From Gracilaria domingensis (lineage: Eukaryota; Rhodophyta; Florideophyceae; Gracilariales; Gracilariaceae): 64,000 nucleotides of DNA. Location: contig VCMS01000002.1 in assembly GCA_022539475.1 (NCBI GenBank), positions 26,672-90,671 on the forward strand, written 5' to 3'. The notes under the pieces are model-generated. The model searched no databases, was not told where the DNA came from, and worked only from the letters and a program-made list of their open reading frames with translations. A program made the translations under genes and the position numbers. Shown one piece after another: positions 32,157 through 42,885 of this stretch. Numbering within the stretch: the first letter of the stretch is position 1; every line of letters begins with the position of its first letter.

Positions 32157-33125
32157 GTGAGAGCGGTTGTACGATTCCTGTTGACGTATGGTTTTCGATG
32201 TTCGGAGCTTTCGATGCCACCCTTGGCAGTTATGGTGCAAAACCGAGGTGCTCCAGAAGCCTACGGTTCCGAGAGTGTTTGCATTCCCTTGCCGACAAAG
32301 AGAGAATCATTGAGTGCAATCGTTCTCGAAGGTGATATGGCTTCCTCTCCTGTCTCAACAGGGGAGAATGCATTCAATCCCTCCTTGCGTTCTCTATGTT
32401 CAACTATTGAGGGCTCGCAAACCGTATACAATGACCGCCCTCGCCAAGAATCCGTCCAGCCATCTGGAGGTCCCGATATCCCACAGCTCTTTCCGCACAT
32501 CAGCCTGGTGTCTCGAAGAGCAACATTTACATCGATCGATTCTTTCAGGAAGCAAGCAGGGCAATTCCGAAAAGATCAGGCACAGATGCAGATGTTAAAG
32601 AGAAACTTCAAATCAATTCTGAGCTTCATGCGCTCCAGATCGGATAGCGAGGAAACGTACCGCAAAAAGTCAAAACTTGAAAGTGATGTCAGCCCACAGA
32701 CAAGCCTCGATCACAGTGACGACAGCTACGATGATTCTGATGAAATTCCTTGGTTCGGAGCAAACGAGGCAACCATTCTTGCTGGTAGGGCAGCTTCTAG
32801 TGCACCAAAACAAGCGAATGATATAGAAACGGAAATGGATGATATTACTGATGAAGCAAGTGATGATTACGTAGCTTTCCAGAGTTCAACCAAGCGCCGC
32901 CGCATCTTGTCTATGTTTGATCGACAAGAGAAAATCGTTGCATCTGCAGCACTTGATAGCTTTGAGAGTGATACATTTGGAATGAACATGGACGAACTTT
33001 ATGAGCTATTTACTTGGATGGAGGCCACAAGCACAACCCCACCTTCTTTGAAGCGCCGAATTAATGGTAGAAGAGCGAAGTTTGGTATTTCTCGCTCCAC
33101 CAGGTCGATGTTCAAGCGCCTCTGA
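32157..33125 (+). CDS. Unrecognised nuclear-type protein
   Basis: 322 codons, no intron. Not assigned to a family. The protein is hydrophilic and rich in Ser, Asp and Arg. A basic run YRKKSKL (about 168) and KRRRI (about 249) could be nuclear signals, and an acidic block lies between them (SDDSYDDSDE, then ETEMDDITDEASDDY). A DNA- or kinase-like pattern is absent. The C-terminal part (NMDELYELFTWMEATS, then RSTRSMFKRL) is the most ordered-looking stretch and is the best place to look for homologues. Alternating acidic and basic segments fit a chromatin or RNA-processing factor, but this is a guess. The first Met is used; a later Met at 32214 is possible. Confidence 0.55.
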   Translation: MRAVVRFLLTYGFRCSELSMPPLAVMVQNRGAPEAYGSESVCIPLPTKRESLSAIVLEGDMASSPVSTGENAFNPSLRSLCSTIEGSQTVYNDRPRQESVQPSGGPDIPQLFPHISLVSRRATFTSIDSFRKQAGQFRKDQAQMQMLKRNFKSILSFMRSRSDSEETYRKKSKLESDVSPQTSLDHSDDSYDDSDEIPWFGANEATILAGRAASSAPKQANDIETEMDDITDEASDDYVAFQSSTKRRRILSMFDRQEKIVASAALDSFESDTFGMNMDELYELFTWMEATSTTPPSLKRRINGRRAKFGISRSTRSMFKRL

Positions 33126-33202
33126 GATAGAATTGTGTACTTCTCCGTGGACATGAGACAAAAACCATTGTAATTGTTGAAGCAAAATGTTGACTGTAGC
33201 AT

Positions 33203-35270
33203 CTAAGCTAACGAAGGATCGATGAACTCGTTGAACTGGACATCTAAACGTATGCGACCACCTCCTGTTGTCAGATCCACCCATAGAGCTTCGGCGAACG
33301 AGCTCAAGGTGGAAACTGACAAACTTCCATATCCTATAAGAGTCCCGCGACCGTTAACAATTCTGTTTGGGTCCTGCAAGGCAAGTGCACCACTGTGCAC
33401 AGGCTTTTGTGAGGGTGGAGGTAAGGCGCCCTTGAAAAATGTGAAACGAGAACCCTCACGAACTTCAACACGAAGAACCGCTGACTCTGGTTGTTCAACA
33501 TACAATTCCCAACCCTTTGCATACGATTTGTTAGTAGGACATAAGATCAAGATATAAACGCGGCACCTAGCTACATGTACTTACCTCATTCCAAACTGCA
33601 CTTCCTATGTCGTCCCCAGTGCGAGATGTAGCCCTATTTCTCTTTGACGTGACCGTCTGTGATTCGATAGATATGACGACGTAGGGGTCTGTGAACCCAA
33701 ACACCGGCAAACGCAAGCCTTCAGCTCTAATCAGAACCCCACTCACTATACCGCGGAATCGTTTCGGAATGAAGACGTTTTTCAAATCGCCCCACACGCT
33801 GACGAATTCTTTCAGACTGACAATTCCATCGTTATCTACATCAAGTAAGTTGGTAATGGAGCGACGATCTGCTTGAGAAGCATATCCCCATTCTACCAGG
33901 CCTTTCGATACTTCCTCTGGAGAAAGTTGACCATCTCCGTTGATGTCAATGTTGCTAAATAGACTGGTGAGCACGGGGAAGCTTGCGCACAACTCCTCGT
34001 TAGACATATCTTCAAAAGAGGAATTTATCCCTCGTGCCTCCAGCACGCTTCGCTCAAGACCCACGTCGACCTCTTCTTCATCCATAAGATCAACAAGCTG
34101 GGTTTTTGGAAACATGAACTCTCGAGGAAGGTCTACGGTAAGAATCCTTCGAAGAACGTTTGACAAAACTGGTATCGCCGTGATTGGAATGATGTTGGCG
34201 ACGGATATGTTCATTCGAACGGTGGGCATACCCGTGAGAGCCCATTGCGCAAATCGAAGCCATGGTTTGTATGGAACGACAGTGAGTCCAAGCCAGACTT
34301 TGGCATCGATGTCTAACGCGCTAATACATATGGGAACTGTTAGTAACCTGTTCAAGGCTGGTAGTCGAATGACAACGTCCATGTTTATGCGCCCTTCTTT
34401 GTCGCCCACCAGACGTAGGGAATACCGGTATTGAATCTCATTGAGAGCTCTGGACGGCAGACGCTGTATTCTACGAAGTAGGCAAGGACTCTCGCCGAGC
34501 GTGAGATTCGTTATCTTGACGGATTGAACAAAATCAGGGAACTGCATATCATTGAGAACTGGTTGGAGGACGTCTTTCACGATCCCATTTGTGGACTTCC
34601 TGAACAGGCGCCAAAGAGTGCTCAGACTAAGATATATCGCAAAAACGAAACCAGGTAAGAATCTCGATTCTGGAAGCTGAACAAAGAACAGAGCAAAACG
34701 CTGGGCACTCATGTGCGCGCTGAGTTGCCTCTCGGATGGAGAGATGTATTACGAAGGAACATACCTCATATTGAGCCACACGGCATTCTCTCCGGCGGTG
34801 GCTCTAGTGGGAGAGGGAAGAGTAGTTATATTGATGTTATCATCGTCTTGTATTTGATATACTTCTCGCGCACCGCCCTCCGTCTCAGACATCTTCGTAC
34901 TACCATTGACATTACTAGTTCCAGCTGGTAAGTCAAGCCCATTATCGTTCCTCGTCAAAACCCAAGACGCAATACCGCCTAGAACGGCAGCAACGGCGAG
35001 CATGACGGCAGATAAGGGATCCGCAATTCTGTCACGCATGGCAAGAAACGGGTTGGATGAAAAATCCGTGAGCACGACGAGACGCATCCTTTGCATTGGT
35101 GTACGAGAGCTAGGAACCGTTATCCATGTGTTCGGAGGTTTAGATTGATTTGAATTGGCTTGCGCCAAGAAAGGCTTTCGTTTGTAGACATTATTGGATT
35201 TGCGCTTGCTATTGGTGCACGTTTGCAAAGGGAGGAGGCTGAAGCTGGGAACAAAACAAAGGTATTGCAT
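33203..35270 (-). CDS. SMP, EF-hand and C2 domain membrane protein (synaptotagmin/NTMC2-like)
   Basis: At least three exons: about 35270-34755, then about 34720-33585, then 33514-33203. The last intron is 33584-33515 (70 bp, GTAAGT...AAAG, branch-like CTAAC). The first junction near 34700-34755 is not resolved; a 45-bp intron ending CTCAG or a longer one are both possible. Order: Ser/Lys-rich leader that could be a plastid transit peptide, a membrane segment (AVMLAVAAVLGGIASWVL), a second hydrophobic helix (FVFAIYLSLSTLW), an SMP lipid-transfer domain (FVQSVKITNLTLGESP onward), two EF-hands (DINGDGQLSPEE and DVDNDGIVSLKE) and a C2 domain (RGIVSGVLIRAEGL to NEGWELYV) finished in the last exon. 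Such proteins move lipid at membrane contact sites in response to calcium. Confidence 0.75.
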
Positions 35271-35863
35271 TCGGAAAGATTCACATATCGATGGTGTGGG
35301 CGAGGTGAGGGAAAGGAGCGTCGGAGCAGAGTATGCGGACGCGCCACACGGAGAAAGCGCACGGAGTGCAGCTGGAACACGCGAAGGGTCACTGTGGTCC
35401 AGGATAGTGGCTCGGCGGCGTTGAAAACGAGCCTCTCGTCTACTCTGCCAAAACGCAAAGAAAGCGCGTTAATGTGTTTGAAACGGCCTAGCCGCGCTTG
35501 AAGAAGCTCGCGAGTTGCCGTGAAGATGTCGTCGTCTTGAATCAAGGATCTTGATGGGGAGATATACGCGCATAATACTGAATGCACATGCGTGTGTGAT
35601 CCGCCCTGCGGCAGGGCCCCTGAAGGAGAAGGGGGGGCTACTCGTGATTCTCGGTTACTTGGGTCTCCGACTTCGTAGCTCAATCTTCTGTAAGCCACGT
35701 TTTACAGTCCCGGGCGTCGACGGTGTGGCGCTCTGTCTGATCTTCGCCTGCCCAGCACAGTCATAGAAGACGCCACCGCCGTCGTCGCGAGTATCGCACT
35801 CTCTAACGCCGCCCATTATCCCCCAGGTCGCTACCGTCGGCGTCTCCCGTCCCTCCAGCGAAA
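35271..35863. promoter_or_regulatory. Divergent upstream region of the SMP gene and uL24
   Basis: About 590 bp between two divergent genes. It should hold both promoters. A pyrimidine-rich stretch (CCGCCCATTATCCCCCAGG...CCCGTCCCTCC) precedes the uL24 start. No core motif is certain. Confidence 0.4.
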
Positions 35864-36298
35864 ATGAAGCGATCAGGAGCCGTATCTTCCTCGCGACGGA
35901 AGTCGCGCAAGGCCCATTTCACGGCGCCGTCGTCCGTCCGTCGCATCATAATGTCCGCGCCGCTTTCCGCTGAGCTCCGTCAGAAGTATAACGTGCGCTC
36001 TCTCCCGATCCGAAAGCACGACGAGGTGCGCGTTGTCCGCGGACAATATAAGGGTGAGGGAAAGGTGATCACCTGCTACAGGAAGAAGTATGTCGTCCAC
36101 ATTGAGCGTGTCACGCGGGAGAGGGCCAACCAGATGCCGGTGCCTGTTGGTATTCATCCTAGCAACTGCGTCATTACTAAGATCAAGATGGATAAGGACA
36201 GAAAGGCGATCCTCGATAGGAAGAACCGCGAGGCCAAGCAAGAGAAGGGCAAGTTCTCCGAGTCTGATGTTAATGTGCCTATGGCTGACGTCGACTAA
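35864..36298 (+). CDS. RPL26: Ribosomal protein uL24 (eukaryotic L26)
   Basis: 144 residues, no intron. Component of the cytosolic large subunit near the exit tunnel. Family sequence throughout: [52 protein letters not shown] with the KOW motif, [12 protein letters not shown] and [20 protein letters not shown]. Length is that of eukaryotic L26. No transit peptide, so it is not the plastid form. Confidence 0.97.
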   Translation: MKRSGAVSSSRRKSRKAHFTAPSSVRRIIMSAPLSAELRQKYNVRSLPIRKHDEVRVVRGQYKGEGKVITCYRKKYVVHIERVTRERANQMPVPVGIHPSNCVITKIKMDKDRKAILDRKNREAKQEKGKFSESDVNVPMADVD

Positions 36299-36639
36299 GA
36301 CCTTCTCTTACTCACTCTTCAACCTAATCTGCAACGCGCGGAACCTCGTTTATCGAGCATTTTGTTTGCAGCTGACCGTGATTCGTTTATTATCCTGTAT
36401 CGTAGACGAGTGTGAGTTTCTACTCAGTTCTTCAGTCGTAAATGATATGTTTGATGTTGAACTATTTCATGTTGGTTTGCTTCTGCCAACCGTTTGTCAT
36501 TTGCAACATTTTCAGCAGCGTCTTCTAATGAAGCAATGCACAACACATTGCGAGCAGTTAAGCATCCTCCTACTTTCATAATTATGACATAAGCGTTTCT
36601 CTTATTCCTGCAGCAATCATCGCCATGTTACTCTCACCT
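36299..36639. other. Convergent 3' region of uL24 and GluRS
   Basis: About 340 bp between the two stops. AT-richer, no coding signal. Confidence 0.5.
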
Positions 36640-38415
36640 CTATTCAAGTCTACTTCTTAGCGTCTCCATTCTTTCTGCTAACGACACCAAAGCTGAGGAA
36701 GCATTACTTGTCTCAGTCAAATACAAAACTTTTAGAATCTCGCCAACATCCGGGCCGCTCATTTTTCCAGTTAGAGCCAGCCGTAACGGGTGAAACAGTC
36801 GCTTCCCCTTTCTCTTAGTTTCCTTCCCAACTGACTTTACCCACTTCTTCCATAGTGCAGCATGGTCCTCATCCGTGCCAGTGGGCATTACGCCAGCGTC
36901 AAAGTCCCGAAGCGCTATTTTACCCAATTCTACAAAGCCACCCTCTTCAGCCAATAGCTCATCGGCTTCGCCCGACGCAGCTGTTTCTTCTAGGGGGTAT
37001 TTGAACACGTTGAGAATTTCCTTGTTCGCATCATTGACTAGTTCAAGGGAACCTTTCACCAGTGCTGTGGCTGCACTACCCAATGGAGTGCCCGGTTGAA
37101 TGACCTCCGTGAACACTCCTGATCGTTTCCACTCGTCAACAACCAAAGCTTCAATCTCCGCTTGCGGTAACGCACGCAAATGCTGACCATTAATGAATCG
37201 TAGTTTATCTCCGTCAAACATAGCCGGAGATTTGGTAATGCGATTGATGTCAAACACGTCAACAAGTTCATCAACAGTGTATATCTCCTTCTCTGTCCCA
37301 TCATTCCATCCGAGAGTAGCAAGGTAGTTTATCATCGCAACTGGTAGGTATCCCTCCTCTCGGAATTGAGTGACGCTGGTTGCACCATGTCTCTTCGAGA
37401 GCTTACTTCGATCAGCGCCAAGAATAAGAGAACAATGTGCATATTGTGGAGTTTCAAAACCAAGTGCACGAAGAATAAGCACTTGTCGCAAAGTATTGGT
37501 TAGATGTTCCTCAGCCCTTATCACAGTTGAAATGCCCATGAGCGCATCGTCAACAGCGACACAAAAGTTGTACACTGGGACGCCATTGCTTCTCAACAGA
37601 ATAAAATCTCCAACGGTGGAATTGGCGTCCCAAGCGACTTTACCCCTCACGGCGTCATCGATAACAACGCGACTACCGTCCGGTACTCGGAATCTGACAG
37701 TGTACTCGTCCCCCCTATCCAGTCTCATTTTAACCTCCTTAGGATCAGCGTCTCTCCAAGTGCCATCGTACTGAGGAGGGCGTCCCTGAGCTTCCGCCTC
37801 AAGCCGTTTCCGCTCTAGTTCCTCTTCTGTACAAAAACAGGGATACGCCTTTCCTTCCTGAACCAGTTTATCCGCAAGTTTTCGGTACAGTTCGCCACGC
37901 TCGCTTTGTCGATAGGGACCACGTTCACCGCCTACATCCGGTCCTTCATCCCAGACAAGACCAAGCCAACGCAGGTCACGCAGCACCATATCTTCTGATT
38001 CGCGCGTGGAACGTGCCAAATCCGTGTCCTCGACGCGAAGGAGGAAGGCTCCATTTTGCTGGCGGGCCAAAAGCCAATTGTACAGAGCAGTACGAGCTCC
38101 ACCGACGTGCAGAGCACCAGTGGGAGACGGGGCGAAGCGAACTCGGACAGTTTTGGCAGGCGCAGCAGCTGTGGCGGTGGGCAAGCAGGCGGTGCGTCGA
38201 AGAGGTGAACGATTGACTACTGGCGGACGAAGCGGTGTCAGGAACGCAGAGGCTCGCAGGGGCGAGAGAAAAGTGGCTGGCGCAAACGCGGCTCTCGGCA
38301 ATGGCAGCGTCATCGTGCTGGGAAAGCACAGGAAGGAGCGGCTGCCGGTGGTGAATGGGTGCGACTGTCGGGTTGCGGCGGTGAGCAGCGATAGGGAGAT
38401 GCGGATGGCGAACAT
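36640..38415 (-). CDS. gltX: Organellar glutamyl-tRNA synthetase
   Basis: Charges tRNA-Glu (and in plastids often tRNA-Gln as well) with glutamate; in plastids the product also feeds tetrapyrrole synthesis. 591 codons, no intron. The first 85-90 residues are hydroxylated and Arg/Pro-rich, a targeting leader; Met35 is an alternative start. The class I Rossmann fold begins RVRFAPSPTGALHVGG with the HIGH-type motif at 103-106, then FLLRVEDTDLARS, the PQYDGTWRD zinc-like insertion region, and LILGADRSKLSKRHGA with the KMSKS-type motif. The bacterial-type anticodon domain follows (DVFDINRITKSPAMFD). The form is bacterial, not the eukaryotic cytosolic one. Confidence 0.95.
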   Translation of the reverse strand: MFAIRISLSLLTAATRQSHPFTTGSRSFLCFPSTMTLPLPRAAFAPATFLSPLRASAFLTPLRPPVVNRSPLRRTACLPTATAAAPAKTVRVRFAPSPTGALHVGGARTALYNWLLARQQNGAFLLRVEDTDLARSTRESEDMVLRDLRWLGLVWDEGPDVGGERGPYRQSERGELYRKLADKLVQEGKAYPCFCTEEELERKRLEAEAQGRPPQYDGTWRDADPKEVKMRLDRGDEYTVRFRVPDGSRVVIDDAVRGKVAWDANSTVGDFILLRSNGVPVYNFCVAVDDALMGISTVIRAEEHLTNTLRQVLILRALGFETPQYAHCSLILGADRSKLSKRHGATSVTQFREEGYLPVAMINYLATLGWNDGTEKEIYTVDELVDVFDINRITKSPAMFDGDKLRFINGQHLRALPQAEIEALVVDEWKRSGVFTEVIQPGTPLGSAATALVKGSLELVNDANKEILNVFKYPLEETAASGEADELLAEEGGFVELGKIALRDFDAGVMPTGTDEDHAALWKKWVKSVGKETKRKGKRLFHPLRLALTGKMSGPDVGEILKVLYLTETSNASSALVSLAERMETLRSRLE

Positions 38416-38845
38416 GGGCGAGGGCAGCCGTCGAGATCAGATAGAATCTGCAAATCGAGGAATGGATCGACGGCAGCGTGGACTCGCCAGAAGAATTACA
38501 GATGCGTTGCCCGTGGCAACTTGCCACGCCTGGCAGAGCACCAGAATGCCGCCCCCATATTTTTCGTCAAGCACCGCTTCGCCACGAAGCGGACCGCCTT
38601 GCTTGCAGCTACGTTCAGCGCGCGAGGCGGCGGCCAAGGAAGCGGCCGAGGAAGCTCACGCCGCGTTCGACGAGGTGGCAGGTCGTCTGCTGGCTGCTAG
38701 CGTAGCGGCCACCAACTCAACGAGTCGCTTCCCTCGCTCTGCACCAGCAGCCTCCAGTCCCCAACTCGGTAGCCGCTCACACGAATAATCCGGTGCAAAC
38801 CGTTCAGTCTTGCGCGTTGTGAAACGGCGCATCGCACAGCGCACA
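38416..38845. promoter_or_regulatory. Divergent upstream region of GluRS and the large unknown gene
   Basis: About 430 bp. Reading frames across it on the plus strand are antisense shadows of the GluRS leader or composition artefacts. Confidence 0.4.
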
Positions 38846-40957
38846 ATGGACGATCTGCTCGCAAATTTGGGCACCGACGGATCTGTGTTTGATGCCCAGA
38901 ATGTACTCTCGGCCTCTTTCGACATGGAGAATACTTTCATGACCTCGCCTCAAACATCCACTCTCTTTCCTTCCGACGTTCCAGCTCACATGCGTCCCCA
39001 GACCTCTGATATGGATTATCTATCTGTCGAGGAGAAACCCGCCATAAGCAAGACACCCACACCTACACCACCCACGTCCGTCAAGCGTGAAAATACCGAG
39101 ACCCAGACAGCAACTACTCAACCTACTACACAGCAGACTGAGACTCCTCAGATTCAGAATCCAATCGATGCAGATCGCCGTAGATTAAGACCTGTAGCAG
39201 AGGCTGTCGTATCGGAGAGCTGGCGTATAGGGCGCAGCCAGAGGGAGTTTGTTGCTGCTGTGCGTAGGAGGTTGCCGCGGCATGCGGGTGTGTCCGTAAT
39301 GGAAGAATCTTCTGATCAACCCAGCATTCAACTACTGGGAGGCACGCCCAAGTCCGAACCAATGGATCTGGACGACGGTATGCCAGAAAATATATGGGGG
39401 CTTCCTCCGTCCTCAGAGGGTGCGCTCCTGGATGCTCTTTTAATTCGCTTGGTTAACTCGGAGGCACCTTCCACTCTTCTCATGGAATACCTTTCCTACG
39501 CTTTGCGAACGGGTTTAGTGTCACAGAGTGCGGTTATTGCTGCCTACTTGACCTGGACTACAAGCACGGAGAACGTTTCAGATCGTGTGATGAAGAAGTT
39601 TGCCATATTCCTAACTGATGTAATTCCAAACTATTCATTCTCCACTATCGATGGCGATCTTTCAGCAGAAGTGAAGCAGTTGCTCACCGCGTTCATTTCT
39701 GTGGTGAGATCGACAGCCAAATCACCGGAGATTGCACCAGCGCTGGTGCAGATGCTCAGTCATGATCGAACAGTTGCTCTTGTGCGCGGGTGTCTGCGTA
39801 GGGTTCCTACAACATGGGAACCCTTGCGCGCAGCGCTTGCCCAACTTGAGACAGCACCTCCAGTTGAGCCTGGAGTGCCACCAAATTTTGCGCCCCAGTC
39901 GGCTCTAGTGGAAGCAAGTGAACTGAGAGAGCTCGTCCAAAAGCTGCAGCGCGGCTTATGTGTTGGTATCACAACACTGGAACAGATTTTATCGTCCTTG
40001 AGCAACTTGACTGTTCCCAAATCAGATGCTCCTCTGCCAACAGCGTTGAACACACCTTACGCTGTAACGGTTCAAGTGTTTGGGAATGAAATTGCGTCCG
40101 CGCTCAGAGAACTTTGGAGCCAGAAGGAGAGCCAGGGTGGTGATGTCCAGCATCTTTCTTCACTCGTGCGCGCCACAAAGCCACCTTCTACTAATCATCC
40201 ACAGACAGAGGCGACGAAGTATGGACTAGCGCGTAAAGTTAAAGCCTGTGAAGCTGTTGTTCGGTTTCTGGCTGAAAGAGCTTCAGTACCAGGAGCTTCA
40301 GAAAGGTGGCGAGGAATTTGGGGAGGTACACAGCGTCTGCAACGAATAATAAGGGATGCAGTTCCGCAAGTGAAGAACGAAATATCCACAGAGACAAGTG
40401 CGTTGATAGTAGCAACGGCTGTGATATGTTGCGCTGCAATGTGCCTGGGGCCATCTCTAAGAATGGAGGATGGCAACGATGGTACCGAGACAACTGATCC
40501 GCAAGTGGCGGCGCGAGAACAAGCTCAAAACCTGCATGTGGAAGAAACCATTGGCGAACTCACGGCATTTGCCGTGAATAGTCTTGAAGCAGCTGCAACT
40601 GCAGACGAAACGCCCTCCTGGAGATCTTTTGGTCTTTGGCTTTTACTGCTAATGTCAAGATGCGGATCTATGCTAAGGGCAAGCGGTTGTGACCACGTGC
40701 GAGCGGTCAAGGTGCTACGAGCATGGGGGGGCATGCCTATTGGAACACCGGGACCCCATGTTTCACACGGTACAAGCGCTCACAAGCACAGTCAAAGCGG
40801 CAGCGGGCATCAGCAATCGCAAAGTTCGTCATCCCTATCACAATCAGAAGGAGTTGCATTGTTTTCGGCATCTTCGGCGCTTGCAATTATTGATGCATCA
40901 GATGTGTCAGGGAATGATGAAACGCTGCGTGCGCTCTGTGATGACGTGGTGCAGTAG
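38846..40957 (+). CDS. Large unrecognised protein, possibly a Mediator-tail subunit
   Basis: About 703 residues from the Met at 38846 (MDDLLANLGTDG); the frame is open to 38810. No intron. Residues 1-180 are Thr/Pro/Gln-rich and disordered. From about 180 a helical repeat-like part begins (ALLDALLIRLVNSEAPSTLL, YALRTGLVSQSAVIAAYL), and helices continue to about 640. The end is Ser/His/Gln-rich. The helical layout with the N-terminal acidic short motifs resembles Mediator tail subunits (MED5/MED33, MED24), but no diagnostic motif is seen. HEAT-repeat scaffold of another kind is equally possible. Confidence 0.6.
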   Translation: MDDLLANLGTDGSVFDAQNVLSASFDMENTFMTSPQTSTLFPSDVPAHMRPQTSDMDYLSVEEKPAISKTPTPTPPTSVKRENTETQTATTQPTTQQTETPQIQNPIDADRRRLRPVAEAVVSESWRIGRSQREFVAAVRRRLPRHAGVSVMEESSDQPSIQLLGGTPKSEPMDLDDGMPENIWGLPPSSEGALLDALLIRLVNSEAPSTLLMEYLSYALRTGLVSQSAVIAAYLTWTTSTENVSDRVMKKFAIFLTDVIPNYSFSTIDGDLSAEVKQLLTAFISVVRSTAKSPEIAPALVQMLSHDRTVALVRGCLRRVPTTWEPLRAALAQLETAPPVEPGVPPNFAPQSALVEASELRELVQKLQRGLCVGITTLEQILSSLSNLTVPKSDAPLPTALNTPYAVTVQVFGNEIASALRELWSQKESQGGDVQHLSSLVRATKPPSTNHPQTEATKYGLARKVKACEAVVRFLAERASVPGASERWRGIWGGTQRLQRIIRDAVPQVKNEISTETSALIVATAVICCAAMCLGPSLRMEDGNDGTETTDPQVAAREQAQNLHVEETIGELTAFAVNSLEAAATADETPSWRSFGLWLLLLMSRCGSMLRASGCDHVRAVKVLRAWGGMPIGTPGPHVSHGTSAHKHSQSGSGHQQSQSSSSLSQSEGVALFSASSALAIIDASDVSGNDETLRALCDDVVQ

Positions 40958-41198
40958 CAAAGTGACAGAGTCTGGTCGTTTGTTTTGGGTCTCTGCCTCA
41001 ATCTCTCGAGTTATCCTCTAGCTCTCTTGAGTTTTCGTTCCCGCTTCCAGAAGGTCAAGTGTGTATTTTGAGAAGGACTTTTGGAAGGTGTAAGTCGTTG
41101 GTGAGTAGCTGATTTTCAGTATTGAATGCCATTGCGAATAAGCAGTGCAACTTAGATACAAATGCCGCACAATGTAAAGGTTCAACAGCGGGAGAACG
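40958..41198. other. Convergent 3' region
   Basis: About 240 bp between two convergent stops; nothing else is seen. Confidence 0.4.
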
Positions 41199-42110
41199 TC
41201 ACAAAACGAGTTGTATATTTTCTAACGTTGATGATATCTTTGGCAGTCTTTGGGAGACAAGGTCCGGGTCTCTTAGAACTGACGGGTGAACGCTTGCCCA
41301 AGAGGAGTCAAGCCTTGCTTCCTTTGTTGACGTTTCGCGCACCAATACACCACTACCAAACTGGTGGTAGTAACGAGTATCGTACACGCGTAGAAGAACG
41401 CCATCCACTCGCAGAAAAAATCTCGCAAGAATGAAGAAAAAAGTTGGCATCACTCTAATGCGAACCTTGTACGAAGCGGTTCCATTATCGTCCAGCTCGT
41501 CTTCGAAGAGAATGATATGCGATGAATAAAGTATCGGAAGTTGTGTGTTTCTCAACGCATTATAGTCAATAGAAACAAGAGAGTTCGAGTCGGCTAGTTG
41601 CTGAACGTCAAACTCCGTCACGGCGGATGTGGTTTCAACTGAAGTGACGGACGGGGAGGGCTTAATTGTGCCTTTGTACTTTGTGGAGAAAGTCCAGTCA
41701 CTGGCATGCTCAATTTTGGTAACTTCTACATCGCTACGACGATTCTTTCCTTCCCAGCACACAGCGGCACGAACCCTGATGGAGGGATCTGCGTTTCCAA
41801 CCATCTTTAAGGCGTCCAGAGCTGTGAAGGACAGCTCAAATGCTTGCTGTGTATCGGCGGATGCACTGGCGCGCTTCGGAGCGAAACGAAGACAAAGAGT
41901 GTTTGAATCAAACAGCATGCCAGGGAGCTTGATGCCAAGTAGATTTGACATTTGTTCTTCCACGGCGGTGGACGCAATATGGCGCTCTACTGCTTGAATA
42001 GTCCATTGCTTGATATCAATGCCCTTTCCATCCAGGTGGAGAGAAAACGGGGCAGCTGTCGAAGGCGGAGCGCGATCTTGGCGCGCCGGGGCGTGGGTTG
42101 TGGCGCCCAT
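41199..42110 (-). CDS. TIP41: TIP41-like protein (TOR/PP2A regulator)
   Basis: 303 codons, no intron. Binds PP2A-type catalytic subunits and the TAP42 regulator downstream of TOR. Family features: LPGMLFDSNTLCLRF, FTALDAL, SDWTFSTKYKGTI, then SIDYNALRNTQLPILY, the highly conserved ILFEDELDDNG, VRIRVMPTFFFILARFFLRV and the closing DGVLLRVYDTRYYHQ. The size is typical. The Met at 42110 gives a 25-residue Ala/Pro-rich lead. Divergent from phospholipase D. Confidence 0.93.
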   Translation of the reverse strand: MGATTHAPARQDRAPPSTAAPFSLHLDGKGIDIKQWTIQAVERHIASTAVEEQMSNLLGIKLPGMLFDSNTLCLRFAPKRASASADTQQAFELSFTALDALKMVGNADPSIRVRAAVCWEGKNRRSDVEVTKIEHASDWTFSTKYKGTIKPSPSVTSVETTSAVTEFDVQQLADSNSLVSIDYNALRNTQLPILYSSHIILFEDELDDNGTASYKVRIRVMPTFFFILARFFLRVDGVLLRVYDTRYYHQFGSGVLVRETSTKEARLDSSWASVHPSVLRDPDLVSQRLPKISSTLENIQLVL

Positions 42111-42885
42111 GCGTGTGAGTGGTGAGGAGATGCGACAAAATACGAGAAGTGTTTAAGACGGTGACCAAGCCCGAAAAGCATGGGGAATATACGGTGGCTA
42201 TTCTGCAAATATGCTGTCGCGAAGATGCAAGGTTTCCATCGGCATAGTAACCGGTCAGCGGGCACACGTCGGCGCGCCGCTAATGTGCGCGGAACGTCTC
42301 GATACGGAGCGGCTCTCCCTCTCCTCCTCCGCGCTTGATGCGCGCCTTTGGTCCTCAACACGCGCTCGGTTCGCGGTGAGAACAGCTGATAGCGTCTGTG
42401 CGCGCTGGCTAAAATCGCACGACGAGATATCTCCCGCGGTTTGGTCGCTGGAAGAAACGGGGGGGGGCAAGAAGGGAGGAAGGGACGCAACGTGGTTTGC
42501 CCCGCCGCATTCCCAAAGATTTGCTGCCGCCCGCCACCACGTGTATCGACGCGGTGGCGGTCGCGTTGTACGTGCATATTAACGCGAACCTCTCGTGTGC
42601 CAGCGTGCTCGTGCGACTGCAATGGTTGGTGGCTGTTTCGAACGGACCCCCCACTGTCGTAGAGCACTTCTTTTGTTTGTGTGATGGACGCGCAATCGAC
42701 CAATGCGAACTGGTCCCGCGCGGGTGCCGCTGAATCGCGCTACTGCTATCGCCTGCATCCTTTCCCCCCCTCCTTCGTAGAGCTGCTGTCCTCCGCCAAT
42801 CCCCCATACCTCACCCGCGCTTTCAAAACCTGACTTCAGCAAACCGGCTGCCCGCACGTTTTTGCTTAGTTCCACCCGCCTCCGC
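42111..42885. promoter_or_regulatory. Divergent upstream region of TIP41 and phospholipase D
   Basis: About 775 bp, GC-rich in its middle with a G run at about 42459-42467. Long frames on both strands are composition artefacts. Confidence 0.4.

Noticed and set aside
38006-38788. 260-codon plus-strand frame
   Set aside because: It is antisense to the GluRS leader and its promoter.
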